Shown: positions 32,919 to 44,527, counted from the stretch's first letter. The stretch: DNA of 64,000 bases from Blepharisma japonicum (GCA_949751835.1 CATKHK010000063.1:233045-297044), one strand, 5' to 3'. The notes: a model not told the origin generated them from the letters alone. Numbers and translations are program-made.

Positions 32919-35303
32919 ATGCTGATTTTTATTTCCCTTCTTAAACTCGTAATTTCAACTTGAGAGTATTACCAAATTTCAGGTTCTGACACCGTAATTC
33001 CTATTTAGACTTTCAATTTCTGTCAATATTACAATTCTCCTTGCTCTACTCCTGATTCTTTCCCATTCCCCAGACATTCTTCCACCTCAGTCTTATACAC
33101 ATCCTGGACAATTGACGATATTAACAATTTATGTGAAGGTACTGAATGTGGGCCTTTATGCGATTATAAAAAGCCTTCATGCTACGTTAATTTTCGTAAT
33201 CCAAAAGACCCTAGTGATACAACTCAAGGTGGAAGAGGAGATTTGCCAAACCCTTCAGGCACTACAGCAGCTATTGGGAACGTCTCAGTTTCATGGTGTC
33301 CTACCGCTTGTTGTAATACAGAAAACTGTTTAAGGACACATGATATAGTAGGATACCCTGTAAATGCTAGCGAAGAGTATATTTTAGTATTTGGAGGAGT
33401 ATCTTTAAGAAATGTAACAGTAGATGGAGAACTTTTATATGACACTTGTAGCGCTAATCTTGAAGAAGCTCTCGCTCAAGGATATACTGTTAATTTTGCA
33501 AACCCCTGTGGAGGGCAGCTTTTAAACGAAATTTGAAGATATAATATCAAAAGAAATACATGAGAATATATAAAACCAGCCGTAAATGCGCTTACAGCCA
33601 GCACTTATCTGTCCCCTTATCCAAGATTTGGCCATTCTTCTGTATATATCGAGCTTTTAGTAAACGACACCTTCACCAATACAAAAGTAACCAGAAAATA
33701 TATGTACATATATGGAGGATTTGCATTAGAATGCATGGACGCATGCAGCGACTTATGAAGATATGAAATACCTTGAGCTGCCCAACGGTACTACCCTGAG
33801 CCTTCATCTAACTCAGATTACTGAAATAGAGGTGACACTTGAGAAAACTTAACTACAATAGTAAACCCAGGTGGCCGGACCAAGCACAATATGGTCGCTT
33901 CTCCTGACAATGATTATATATACTTATTCGGCGGCTATGGAAATGAAACTTTTTATAATGACTTGTGAAGATGGGATATACAAGATGGCTCGTGAGGGAC
34001 AATGCAGACTTTTGGGATCAATAAAGTCACAAGAAGCCTTACTTTGAGAGATGGGAGAAGCTATCAGCTACTTATGAGTGAAGACGAAAGGAAAACTACT
34101 GATTATTTAGAATACTCCTCTAATGATAATATTCCGCAGGCCAGATCTTCTGCATGCATGATCTATTTTAGGTCACATGAAGACTATTTATTACTTTTTG
34201 GAGGCTGAGGACTAAGAACTCAGCCATATGGGACTATGACTATTGGCCAGGCTCTTGACGATTTTTGGAATTATAGTATAAAAAATAAAAAATGGACCAG
34301 GATTTATTCAAATGACACTGGACCGTCACCAAGAATAGAAGCTAGCATGATTCAGCTTGATTCTTCAAGAGTGCTCTTATATGGAGGTAGAAAGCAAGAT
34401 ACCACTTTTAATGATGTCTGGGTGTATAATTTAGATACAAATCATTGGTTTAATTGGACTGATTTACTATTAGACCAATCTGATTACTACCCAAAAGGCA
34501 GTTATCGAGGAAATCTTGTATTGACTTCTAAAGGAATTCTCGCATATGGCGGAAATTATATAAATTCTACTAATATGAACAAAATGGACACTATTAATGC
34601 AGCATATAAAAATTACCTTCAAGAATGCAGTGATTCTCTCAGTGAATATAATATCACGATCTCTAACCTTACTAATGCTAAATTTGCAGAGACATTATAT
34701 AATGAAACTAACAATACCTGTTTTTCTGAAATATCTTTTCCTCCCAGCTATGTAAAAAATGTAGAGTTTATACAAGGGGTCTGATTTTTAAATCTTACGA
34801 CCTGCATGAATGGCTGCAGTGGGAATGGGACTTGTTTTTATTCTACGTGTATTTGTGACATTGGGCATTATGGTGAATATTGCCAATATAAGTCATGTCC
34901 AGGGTCTTTGTGCTATTATGATAGTGAATTTTTTACGATTTCGGAGTGCTTGCATTGCTCTGGAAATGGAATTTGTACGGATGGAGCTTGTGCTTGCAAT
35001 AGCGGGTATTTAGGAGATGATTGCTCTATTACAGATTGCCAAACAGGATGCGCAAGTGGAGGCAGTTGTGTTGAAATGTACCCGATCTCTCAGTGCGACT
35101 GTAATGGAAAAAATGGGAATGATCAATGCAGCGTAACTTTTTGCTTGAATACCTGTAATGAGCCTAATGGGGCTTGCAATTTGACACTTGGCGAGTGCAC
35201 CTGCAATTCTGGTTTTTATGGGCTTGACTGTTCTGTTCAGGCTATTCAAAGCTGGGGGGTTGAATTGGCTATTAGCTCCATAATTTTAACCATATTTTGA
35301 TAA
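32919..35303 (+). CDS. secreted or surface Kelch-repeat / EGF-like protein
   Basis: A 789-residue protein in two exons (32919-32993, 33009-35303) with many TGA as Trp; it ends with TGA (Trp) then TAA 35301-35303. The start MLIFISLLKLVISTW is a signal peptide. About 90-560 hold Kelch repeats (EYILVFGGV, KYMYIYGGF, DYIYLFGGYGNETFYNDLW, DYLLLFGGW, SRVLLYGGR...NDVWVYN). About 600-760 are EGF-like modules with CSGNGTC, C-x-C and GxYGxxC spacing. A hydrophobic C-terminus (VELAISSIILTIFW) could be a GPI-attachment signal. It is probably on the cell surface or in secretory organelles. Several N-glycosylation sites (NxT/S) support an extracellular location. Confidence 0.85.
32994..33008 (+). other. 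15-nt intron
   Basis: GTAATTCCTATTTAG. Its removal joins TCT GAC ACC to ACT TTC and connects the signal peptide exon to the Kelch frame; retention would give an in-frame TAG. Confidence 0.85.
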
Positions 35304-35492
35304 TGCATAAATTAATTATAGATTCTACAGACTTGTATTGCTTTATATAATTTGCTATCATTAAATTTTACTTATTAACTTCTCTATATCATATATTCAC
35401 CTGCTATTCTTGTTGTGATTTTTAAATTCACTTCTCCAATTAATTTCTTTAATATTAAATATGCTAATAGAGCATCTCATAAATTTCTAATC

Positions 35493-35945
35493 TTATCCTA
35501 AGTAAAATTTAACAAATTTCTCATCTGCGTTTAAATGGGTGGGAAGCAAATGTATAACAATTTCTTTTAAATGCTCAAATGTTGGCAGATATGTGCACGA
35601 TCTAAAAACTAATTTTTTAGTCTCTTCAACTAGAAAGTAAACCCCGTAAGGCTCGTCATTATTCAAAGGAATCAATTGTCTCAGTATTTTTGGGACTTCA
35701 ATCTCGTTTGACAATGCAAATTCAGTTTCCATGCTCAAAAAGCTTTCTTTTTCTAGCTTGATAATGGTCTGTATTAGAGCCTTTACACCAGGATATCCTC
35801 GCTCGCGAGGTTGATTGATATTAAAAATAAAAGTTTTTTCTGGATGTTCTTGAAGAACGATTGAACCTGACAATGCAGTTTCAATATTGGCTTTTATATC
35901 AAGCATATCTAGTTTAAATGTTTCGTCAGCTTCAATTGAACTCAT
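35493..35945 (-). CDS. conserved-looking hypothetical protein
   Basis: A 150-residue soluble protein (MSSIEADETFKLDMLDI...) from ATG 35943-35945 to TAA 35493-35495. It is mixed alpha/beta by composition, with no Cys-rich, membrane or signal segment. It is divergent from the 36146 gene with 200 bp between starts. The family is not recognised. Confidence 0.6.
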   Translation of the reverse strand: MSSIEADETFKLDMLDIKANIETALSGSIVLQEHPEKTFIFNINQPRERGYPGVKALIQTIIKLEKESFLSMETEFALSNEIEVPKILRQLIPLNNDEPYGVYFLVEETKKLVFRSCTYLPTFEHLKEIVIHLLPTHLNADEKFVKFYLG

Positions 35946-36145
35946 TCTCTCCTATTTTATAAATGATAGACATACCACAAATCTGCAAAATTTTTATAAT
36001 TAAAATCACTTATCACTTGAATTAGCAAATAAACGAATTTTAATGCTTTTATTATTAACGTATAAAGCAAATATATAGTTTATTTCTTTCATTTTATTAA
36101 TTGCAATAATTTTAATTTACAATCTAAAACGAATATTAAACTATA

Positions 36146-37369
36146 ATGTGGCACTTCGAATACTTTACATTTATTTTTGTTTTCTTTATAGGAAGTCATG
36201 CAATTTCTCAGCGCATTCTGGGGCCAACTAATCCAGCTCTGCTCTCTTCAAAAATCCCGAATCCTGGCTGCACATCTAATAACTGTGATTTAGATAAAAA
36301 TTTTGATAATGAAGCTTCATTGGAATCTGAAAATTCAAATTATTTCAAATTTTTCGATATTTTCCTGCAAGACTCACAGAATCCTTTAGAAAGAGATGAA
36401 AGTGGAATTCCTTCAAGTATTAATGAACATGGGGATGATTATAATGATGGGGATCTTTTATTTGTACTAGCAACTACTTTTATTGATGGTGAGTCTGGCT
36501 CAGGTAAAATATGGGTAATCCCTACTGATGAAGAAGACAAAGAAAACAGTTATTCGCTAATAGTAGGTTTAGAGAGACCTACTGGGCTATGTTTAGACGT
36601 AAATCATAATTTTTTGTATGTAGTGGATAACGGTGATGATCTAGATGGGTATATTTATCAGTATGAAGTGTTGTGGAGCGATGATGATTATATGATCCTA
36701 GATAGAAATGTCTATGTTATAATTTATCAAGGCAAAACTCCTCACGATTGCAAAATCGATCAGTACGGTAACATGTATTTTCTTAACTCAGAAACCGACG
36801 AAATCAGCATGATCAGCTACCTTGATCTATATTCAGGCTTCACCAATATGAATTATACCATCTATCAAGCTGACGAAAACAATAACAAAATAAACTCCCC
36901 TGTAGCACTAGAAGTAATTGATTCTGAGTATATTTACTTTGTAAATAACCATGATGGAGATGCAGCAGGCACCTTAAACAAAGCTAAAACTACAACAGAA
37001 AGCATCAATAAGGAAACTATAGAAAGTTTAGTTTACAATAAATACCCAGCTTGGGGTGTAGCATATACAGATGCTAACAGAATTTTCTTTTCTCTGGATA
37101 CTGGAGAAATTTGGTCAGTTGACACTCAGGATACCACAAAACTATATGAAAAAACAATAGAGCCAATGACTTATCCTAGAGGAATGTGCCATGGGGATGG
37201 AAAAGTGTATGTTGCTGACCAAGAATTAGGAGAAATCGTAATGTTCAATACAAATGACGAAAAAGAAGACCCAAAGAGTTTTGTGAAAATCCAAGGAGTT
37301 TATACAACTTTCTGTGTTAATTCAGCGTATGGATTGTTTGCATCACTTTTGATAATTAGTTTAATCTAA
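36146..37369 (+). CDS. secreted beta-propeller protein, probably GPI-anchored
   Basis: A 407-residue protein from ATG 36146 to TAA. Residues 1-20 (MWHFEYFTFIFVFFIGSHA) form a signal peptide. The body has repeated strands typical of NHL/SMP-type propellers: RPTGLCLDVNHNFLYVVDN, DCKIDQYGNMYFLNSET, PRGMCHGDGKVYVADQELG. The last 18 residues are hydrophobic (SAYGLFASLLIISLI), fitting a GPI signal or tail anchor. It is acidic, with many Asp/Glu. Such proteins bind ligands or other proteins; no catalytic motif is seen. The 37433 gene follows 63 bp downstream on the same strand. Confidence 0.7.
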   Translation: MWHFEYFTFIFVFFIGSHAISQRILGPTNPALLSSKIPNPGCTSNNCDLDKNFDNEASLESENSNYFKFFDIFLQDSQNPLERDESGIPSSINEHGDDYNDGDLLFVLATTFIDGESGSGKIWVIPTDEEDKENSYSLIVGLERPTGLCLDVNHNFLYVVDNGDDLDGYIYQYEVLWSDDDYMILDRNVYVIIYQGKTPHDCKIDQYGNMYFLNSETDEISMISYLDLYSGFTNMNYTIYQADENNNKINSPVALEVIDSEYIYFVNNHDGDAAGTLNKAKTTTESINKETIESLVYNKYPAWGVAYTDANRIFFSLDTGEIWSVDTQDTTKLYEKTIEPMTYPRGMCHGDGKVYVADQELGEIVMFNTNDEKEDPKSFVKIQGVYTTFCVNSAYGLFASLLIISLI

Positions 37370-37432
37370 ATCCAATTAATTTACTATAAAATCACAGCTT
37401 TTCTAATATATGAATAAATTTATTATTTTTAA

Positions 37433-39028
37433 ATGAGAAGTAAAACTGCACCAAGCGACACTCACAATAACATTCGAAAACACCTCTCAAAAATCCGAGA
37501 AATCAGGTCTGAAATTGAAAAAGTCCCTGACGACTACACTCCTCATGTAACTGCCTGAAGGTCTTCAATTGATACTCTCCAAAGAGAGTTGGAGCTCCAA
37601 TTATCTTATATCACAAGTTTACGAGCTACCACTGAAGACCCTGAAAAACAAAAAGAACTGAACTTCAGGGAATCTCTATATGAAATAATCAAAGAGATGG
37701 GAGAAGAATTCAGAAATTTAGTAGGAATTCTAAAACCTCTTGTCCATATCCCTAAAACTTGTGAATTTAAAAATTGGGATATGATCACTTTAGATTTAAG
37801 GACAGAATTAAGCAAAGCTGCAATAGTAGCTGAAAGAGAAGGCCCTGAGAAGACTCTTGAGGTACTAAAAGCAGTATATGCGTATAGAGACCAATTGATT
37901 TCACAGATAATTTATTCTCTGCTGCATAAGAAAATTGTATTGTGGATGGATTTGGGGATTCAGCAAGAGGAGTATGTAAAAGGAGAAGTCCTTGTGGCAA
38001 CTCAGAGTATATTGAGGTATCAAGAAGAAAATGGGCATATCCCGACCAAAATTGAGTATAAGCATCCAAGGAGTACGAGTGAAGAAGAAATTGGCTATGT
38101 CCCAAATCTTTTATCGTCAATTACAGCCTTTTCTGAAGAGTTTATGTCTATTTCAAGAATGCTGGAAAACAGCTTCAGCTTGCTATCAAAAAACAATAAA
38201 ATGGGCCCTGCCGTTATCAGTCTAAGAGAAGAAATCGAATTCGTCAAAAAAGAAGCAGCGAAGTATGATAAAGAGCTGCAAAGCGCCAGAAGCTTACTGA
38301 AAAGCCCAGACCGCAGAGAATGGGTCCAGGTAAACAGGGAGCTTCAGCAAACCCATGAACAACTTGATAATGCTAATATGAACATCCAAAGGCTAAACAT
38401 GGAAAAAATAAACCTTGAAGCCAGCAATAATGAGCTGTCTCAAAACATGAGAGAAATGGAAAGCAGGCTTAAGAAGCTTAATGACTCTGTATTTCCACGG
38501 CTTGATGAGCTTGAAAGACTTCAAGGCGAAATTATTGCTGAACTTAAAAAAATCCGCCAAGATGCAGACTTGCTCCCAGAAATGTTCCGTAGTGAAGTAA
38601 AATTAAAAAAATTAATAAGAGATGAAAAGCTTCAAGCTGAAGAAAAAATGAAGCAAGCTTATGAAGAACTTTTTGTTATAAAATCAAATAGAGGTAAATT
38701 GGAAAACGAGCGAGACCGAAAAGAAAAAATCGCAATGCAAGCTATTGCAGCTAGAAATCTGCTTGACGGAAGGCTAAAAGAAATGCAGTCATCAATGGGC
38801 GGAGTAGAAAAGAACTTAAAAGACTCTAGAGAACTCAACGAAAAGCTGAAGCATGAGCTAGACAGCTATAAAGAGCAGTTTAAAGAGCTGGAAGAGCATG
38901 TATATGTAATGAATAATAGAATCAATGAGCTAGAAGACCAAAAGAAAAGCTTAATAGATCAGCTTAAAACCTTAGGTGCACAGTCAAAGGCTCATTATAC
39001 ATATAGAAGGCTGAAGGATGAAAGTTAA
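37433..39028 (+). CDS. long coiled-coil protein
   Basis: A 531-residue protein from ATG 37433 (MRSKTAPSDTHNNIRKHL) to TAA, with one TGA (37556-37558) as Trp. Helical throughout; residues 210-520 form strong coiled coils (LDNANMNIQRLNMEKINLE, ELEEHVYVMNNRINELEDQ). No globular domain is recognised. Likely a cytoskeletal, basal-body or Golgi scaffold, by analogy only. Its last codons mark the left edge of the 39-45 kb tandem duplication: the final GATGAAAGTTAATTTTAAA is copied at about 42388. Confidence 0.7.
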
Positions 39029-39056
39029 TTTTAAAACTGATTAGTTATAATTGAAC

Positions 39057-40463
39057 TTATAAAGTTTCAGATGTAGCTTCTAAGAAAATGTCTGCATGTT
39101 TCTTTTCGAATATCAGTGAAGGCCTAAGCTGAATTACATTTTCTTTTGAAACTCCCACGTGAACTCCTTTATTTAGCATGTTTCTATAAAAATTTCAAGC
39201 CATCTCTCTATTTGGCATATCAAATCCAATATGCAACCCAATCCCTCTGATATTGCTGATTTTTCCTTTTTTCTCTTGAATTTTCGTCAGGCCTTTAAGA
39301 AGATAATCTCCAACTTCTCCAGCTTGGCTAATTAACTCATCTTCTTTTATTATTCTATACACCCCTTCCAGCAATTGTAAACGAAGTGGGTCCCCACACC
39401 ATGTATTCATTATCTGGTATGGTTTTGCAGGCCTGAATTCTTTTTTACAAAAATACCCACTTACCTGTGCTTTTTTTGAAAAAGTCATAACATCAGGCTG
39501 AATCCCAAAGTGCTCATGGCACCACAGTTTTCCTGAAGCTCCAAACCCTACATTAGTTTCGTCTACAATAATAGCTGCTTTATATTCTTTTACAATATTT
39601 TGCAATTGCTGATAATACCATTTGCTTGCAAAATAATTCCCATTATTCATAATTGGCTCAAATATAATCCCTGCTATAGGATTTGGGCTATTTTTAATTA
39701 AATTTCTGGTCTCTTCTAATGCTTGGGCTTCAATTCCTTTGTTTTCTATAAAATTTTCTAATGGGTATTTTAGCTTAGGAAAAGGTGCTGTTGGCCAATT
39801 AAATGCTGGGAAATCCAATTTGGCTTCAGCTGAGGCTGAAGATGCTGACAAGGTCCCCAGAAGTTTGCCATGTGAAGCACCAGCGTGGCTTAAAATAATG
39901 TAATTTGGGACACCAGGAGCTTTGCCTTCCATTGTTGTTTTAAGCTGCTCTTCAGTAGGTTCTGAGCCATTTTGGTTCTTATAGTATCATAAAAATGCAG
40001 CTTTTAAAGCATTTTCATTAGCTCCAGTTCCACAGCCACAAGAGTTGAATAGCTCATTTAGACCTTCAGGTGCTAAAGGCATAAGGACATCTCTTAGCTT
40101 TTCTGGCCAGTCCTCAGGAGGGTTTAATCCACAGGATGATCTGTGGATTATTGAATGACTCATGCTGGTGGTTTTCAAATATTCCACGAATTCTGGGTGA
40201 TTATAGCCTATTGGCAGTGATGAAGATTGAGCATTGGCATCCAGTATTAAATTCCCATCAGCGTCAGCTATAAAATTTCCCGAACTTTTTTCGTAATCTG
40301 TAAAAAATCTGACTGTACGGAAATCCTGAGTGACAGCTTCTAAGTTATTTAAAAGATTGCGGCTCTCTGGGCCTGGGATATTTGTTTTTATAATTGGTTT
40401 AAGTGGCTCTATAGAGGCAAGATTGGGACTTGGCCGGAGCTTTTTTAACAAAGAGGTTAACAT
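39057..40463 (-). CDS. ABAT: 4-aminobutyrate aminotransferase (GABA transaminase)
   Basis: A 468-residue protein, ATG 40461-40463 to TAA 39057-39059, with TGA near 39989 and 39197 as Trp. It is a class III PLP aminotransferase: NSCGCGTGANENALKAAFLW, SHAGASHGKLLGTLS, the IIVDETNVGFGASG motif (Asp near 301) and TFSKKAQVSGYF with the PLP-binding lysine at about 330-331, then EFRPAKPYQIMNTWCGDP, all close to mitochondrial GABA-T. It would convert GABA and 2-oxoglutarate to succinate semialdehyde and glutamate. The N-terminus MLTSLLKKLRPSPN could be a mitochondrial targeting peptide. A decayed copy lies at 42421-43372. Confidence 0.9.
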
Positions 40464-40850
40464 TTATAAATGATCAGATTTCCATATTAAATTCTGATCA
40501 AAAAACAAACTGAAATAATGTGGAGGGATTTGAGAAAGCATAACTCCTTAGAAATTTAAATTAGTAATTTCTGTTTAAATAAAAGATTTATACTAATTTA
40601 AAAATATTTAATTTATGCGAACATTCTCGTAAATACAAGTAAATTAAAGAAGATTTAATAAAGTCAGATTCTTTCCCGGATAAACAGACTATGCATGATT
40701 AATATCTTTAAAGCATAAGAAAATTATAAAAATTATATCTGTCTAAATAGCATTTTCCATATTTAAAATTAAACATATAAGTTTTACTTATATCTAATAA
40801 TTTTAAGAAGGTCTGTTCAATACATCATTGAAATAAAACTGAAAATTGAA
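40464..40850. other. intergenic
   Basis: AT-rich spacer. The part up to 40714 is missing from the second duplication unit; the part from about 40715 is retained there at about 43382. No gene is seen. Confidence 0.4.
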
Positions 40851-41054
40851 TTATATAGCTGAATAAGTTTCGTCTTTATATGGATTCATATATCTATCAC
40901 AACAAGTGCAGCACGCACAACATCTTTCTTTAACCGGATATCACCAACAAGCACAGCACCTCTTTATTTGATTTTTTGTATACACAATTCCGTTGTAGGT
41001 ATACCTACAACATGTAGCAACTCCTTTACAAAATGCGCTGCAGCACTCACCCAT
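40851..41054 (-). CDS. 67-residue Cys-rich, putatively acylated protein (copy 1)
   Basis: ATG 41052-41054 to TAA 40851-40853, with one TGA (in ACW-W-YP) as Trp. It has 14 Cys in 67 residues in clusters CC, C, CC, CCAC, CCACCTCC. The start MGECCS fits N-myristoylation at Gly2 with palmitoylation of Cys4/5. A near-identical copy lies at 43519-43722. Both are divergent from a PLAC8-like gene with about 140 bp between starts. No Cys-rich family (such as metallothionein or CYSTM) clearly matches. A membrane-attached metal-binding or PLAC8-partner role is inference. Confidence 0.65.
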
Positions 41055-41190
41055 TTTATATCGATAATAAATAAAATTTCATATTCTGACTCTATTTTAA
41101 TACAAATCCATACTTGAAGCAATTAATATTTTATTTTCTTTATTTTTTTTATATATATTCGTTATATGTTTTTTATTTATCTATTTGAAT

Positions 41191-41595
41191 ATGGTTGATA
41201 AAATAATCATGGGAACCTGGGACTTCAAAACGTTCGAATGTATGCAAAATCCAGTCATGTGCCTTTGGGCTTGGTGTGTTCCATGTGGATCATGCTGCAT
41301 GCAAGCTATAGATGCCAAGGTATCAGATGCTGAGAATAAAAATGCGGCTTTTATGGCATGCTTAATTGGTTGTTTCTTATGCTGCATCGGCACTACTATA
41401 AATCGCATGAAGTTGAGGAAACAAATGTCAATTGAAGATAGTGTGGCTATGGACTTGCTATGCCATTGCTGCTGCTGCGGTTGTTCAGCTACTCAAGAAT
41501 GGATGACAACAATGAAACGTTATAAGAATAATCACAAGGCGCTTATCTTTAAAATGGACGAGAAAAGCGGAGAAGGAGATAAAGAAAGAGCATAG
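41191..41595 (+). CDS. PLAC8-family Cys-rich protein (copy 1)
   Basis: A 134-residue protein from ATG 41191 to TAG 41593-41595. The alternative start ATG 41209 (MGTWDFKTFE) corresponds to the first ATG of the copy at 43880 and may be the true one. It has the PLAC8/cornifelin pattern: GTWDF near the start, MCLWAWCVPCGSCCMQ, then ACLIGCFLCCIGTTINRMKLRKQ, then LCHCCCCGCSATQEW. PLAC8-like proteins (also plant FWL/PCR proteins) are small membrane-associated proteins linked to metal transport and cell-size control; the exact role here is unknown. The promoter region is shared with the divergent 67-residue Cys-rich gene. Confidence 0.8.
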   Translation: MVDKIIMGTWDFKTFECMQNPVMCLWAWCVPCGSCCMQAIDAKVSDAENKNAAFMACLIGCFLCCIGTTINRMKLRKQMSIEDSVAMDLLCHCCCCGCSATQEWMTTMKRYKNNHKALIFKMDEKSGEGDKERA

Positions 41596-41864
41596 AAGAA
41601 AAATCATAAATAATATTAGAACTTCGTTAAAAAGTAAACTTTTCGGAAATCAGTAACTGAAGTTAGTAAGAAGTAAAAGGTTTAAATATAAAAATTATTG
41701 TAGAAAAGATTTAGAATGCGAAAATAAAAAAAAGAAGGAAAAATTTAGTTTTATAAATAAAAATTGGGGTTTAAGGATGCATACTTTAGTTGGAAGAAAA
41801 AATTTTAGTCTTAGATTTTTTATTCAAATAATGTAATTATATTCGCTTATTTATTTTGAATTCT

Positions 41865-42275
41865 CTAAAAGCATGCTCTACTATATTTATTAGGGACATT
41901 CACTGTGATTATGTTTCCTCTAGAAAGTGAAGAATTCGGTAAAGATGTGATTGCAGTGTACATTTTTGCTATAGGCCCATATGACCAACTTTTCAACACA
42001 AATTCTTTCTTATGTGTAGCAATGCACAAATGAAATTGATTATCAAATCCATGCACTTCCAGTTTATCAATTTCTTCAACTTTTACCTTCGCAATGATTT
42101 CACCTTCAACTAAAAACAGAAAATTCTTTGTCGTGGGTATTACAATTAAATCTTCTTCTTCGTCTAAATGCAAATAATATACCATCCTTACTTTTTTGCG
42201 CCAAAATACAAATCTCCATTTTCCGCGGGTACTTTCATGCCTCCACTTGAACTTTCTAAGCCTTAAGCATTGCAT
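41865..42275 (-). pseudogene. truncated copy of the VPS13 3' end
   Basis: Residues from MVYYLHLDEEED to the stop (SRACF) match the last 110 or so residues of the full VPS13 gene at 44528-51976 almost exactly, including the stop region and downstream flank. Upstream of about 42190 the match ends abruptly and unrelated sequence follows. An ATG at 42275 opens a 136-residue frame (MQCLRLRKFKWRHE...), so a short fusion product is possible, but the simplest view is a leftover of the tandem duplication. Confidence 0.75.
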
Positions 42276-42420
42276 TTAAATTCACCAACAGAAGCAGAGG
42301 TGTCATTTGCTACATCTAAGTATGCATCTTCAAAAGTTTCTTCTTCATTTTCATCTACATCATTATACCCATAATCCTTGTGTGAAAGTTAATTTTAAAG
42401 CTGATTAGTTATAATTGAAC

Positions 42421-43372
42421 TTATAAAGTTTCATCTGTAGCTTCTAAGAAAATATCTGCGTGTTTCTTTTCGAATATCAGTGAAGGCCTAAGCTGAATTA
42501 CACTTTCTTTTGAAACTCCCACGTGAACTCCTTTATTTAGCATGTTTCTATAAAAATTTCAAGCCATCTCTCTATTTGGCATATCAAATCCAATATGCAG
42601 CCCAATCCCTCTGATATTGCTGATTTTTCCTTTTTTCTCTTGAATTTTCATCAGGCCTTTAAGAAGAATATCTCCAACTTCTCCAGCTTGGCTAATTAAC
42701 TCATCTTCTTTTATTATTCTATACACCCCTTCCAGTAATTGTAAACGAAGTGGATCTCCACACCATGCATTCATTATCTGGTATGGTTTTGCAGGCCTGA
42801 ATTCTTTTTTACAAAAATACCCACTTACCTGTGTTTTTTCGAAAAAGTCATAACATCAGGCTGAATCCCAAAATGCTCATGGCACCGCAGTCTCCTGAAG
42901 CTCCAAACCCTACATTAGTTTCGTCTACAATAATAGCTGCTTTATATTCTTTTACAATATTTTGCAATTGCTGATAATACCATTTACTTGCAAAATAATT
43001 CCCATTATTCATAATTGGCTCAAATATAATCCCTGCTATAGGATTTTGGCTATTTTTAAATAAATTTCTGGTCTCTTCTAATGCTTGAGCTTCATTTCCT
43101 TTGTTTTCTATGAAATTTTCTAATGGGTATTTTAGCTTAGGAAAAGGTGCTGTTGACCAATTGAATGCAGGGAAATCCAATTTGGCTTCAGCTGAGGCTG
43201 AAGATGCTGACAAGGTCCCTAAAAGTTTGCCATGTGAAGCACCAGCATGGCTTAAAACAACGCAATTTAGGACACCAGGAGCTTTGCCTTCCATTGCTGT
43301 TTTAAGCTGCTCTTCAATAGGTTCTGAGCCATTTTGGTTCTTATAGTATCATAAAAATGCAGCTTTTAAAGC
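42421..43372 (-). pseudogene. decayed GABA aminotransferase copy
   Basis: Nearly identical to 39057-40008 but broken. One base is missing near 42840 (TTTTTTCGAAAAAG against CTTTTTTTGAAAAAG) and another near 42890, each shifting the frame, and the first 150 or so codons plus the promoter are gone. The left part of the gene ends at CTTTTAAAGC (43363-43372), exactly where copy 1 continues into its N-terminal half. It is in the same orientation as the intact gene. Confidence 0.9.
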
Positions 43373-43518
43373 TGTAAGTCTATAAGAAAATTATAAAAAT
43401 TATATCTGTCTAAATAGCATTTTCCATATTTAAAATTAAAGACATAAATTTTACTTATATCTAATAATTGTAAGAAAGTCTGTTCAATACATCATTGAAA
43501 ATAAAACTGAAAATTGAA

Positions 43519-43722
43519 TTATATAGCTGAATAAGTTTCGTCTTTATATGGATTCATATATCTATCACAACAAGTGCAGCACGCACAACATCTTTCTTTA
43601 ACCGGATATCACCAACAAGCGCAGCATCTCTTTATTTGATTTTTTGTATACACAATTCCGTTGTAGGTATACCTACAACATGTAGCAACTCCTTTACAAA
43701 ATGCGCTGCAGCACTCACCCAT
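43519..43722 (-). CDS. 67-residue Cys-rich, putatively acylated protein (copy 2)
   Basis: ATG 43720-43722 to TAA 43519-43521. It encodes essentially the same protein as 40851-41054 (MGECCS start, 14 Cys), with only synonymous or near-synonymous changes. Retention of the frame while the aminotransferase next to it decayed suggests it is under selection or recently copied. It is divergent from the PLAC8-like copy at 43880. Confidence 0.65.
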
Positions 43723-43879
43723 TTTATATCGATAATAAATAAAATTTCATATTCTGACTCTATTTTAATATAAATCCATTCTTAAAACAATTAATATTTT
43801 ATATTCTTTATTTTTCTTATATATCTTCGTTATATGCTTTTATATTTATCTAATTAAATGTCTGGTTGATAAAATAATC

Positions 43880-44266
43880 ATGGGAACCTGGGATTTCAAA
43901 ACGTTCGAATGTATGCAAAATCCAGTCATGTGCCTTTGGGCTTGGTGTGTTCCATGTGGATCATGCTGTATGCAAGCTATAGATGCCAAGATATCAGATG
44001 CTGAGAATAAAAATGCGGCTTTAATGGCATGCTTATTTGATTGTTTCTTATGCTGCATCGGCGCTACTATAAATCGCATGAAGTTGAGGAAACAAATGTC
44101 AATTGAAGATAGTCCGGCTATGGACTTCCTATGTTCTTGCTGCTGCGGCTGCTGTTCAGTTACTCAAGAATGGATGACAACGATGAAGCGTTATAAGAAT
44201 AATCACAAGACGCTTATCTTTAAAATGGACGAAAAAAGTGGAGAAGGAGATAAAGAAAGAGCATAG
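43880..44266 (+). CDS. PLAC8-family Cys-rich protein (copy 2)
   Basis: A 128-residue protein from ATG 43880 (MGTWDFKTFE) to TAG. It is very close to 41191-41595; differences include LFDCFLCCIGAT for LIGCFLCCIGTT, and LCSCCCGCCSVTQEW for LCHCCCCGCSATQEW, so Cys positions shift slightly within the second cluster. In this copy the upstream in-frame ATG of copy 1 is lost. It belongs to the second unit of the 39-45 kb tandem duplication. Confidence 0.8.
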   Translation: MGTWDFKTFECMQNPVMCLWAWCVPCGSCCMQAIDAKISDAENKNAALMACLFDCFLCCIGATINRMKLRKQMSIEDSPAMDFLCSCCCGCCSVTQEWMTTMKRYKNNHKTLIFKMDEKSGEGDKERA

Positions 44267-44527
44267 AAGAAAAAACATAAATAATATTAGAACTTCGTTA
44301 AAAAGTAAACTTTTCGGAAATCAGTAAGTGAAATTCGTAAGAAGTAATAGGTTTAAATATAAAAATTATTGGAGAAAAGATTTAAAAATGTAAAATAAAG
44401 GAAAAATATAGTTTTATAAATAAAAATTGGGGTTTAAGGATGCATACTTTAGTTGGAAGAAAAAATTTTAGCCTTAGATTTTTTATTCAAATAATGTAAT
44501 TAGATTTGCTTATTTATTTTGAATTCT

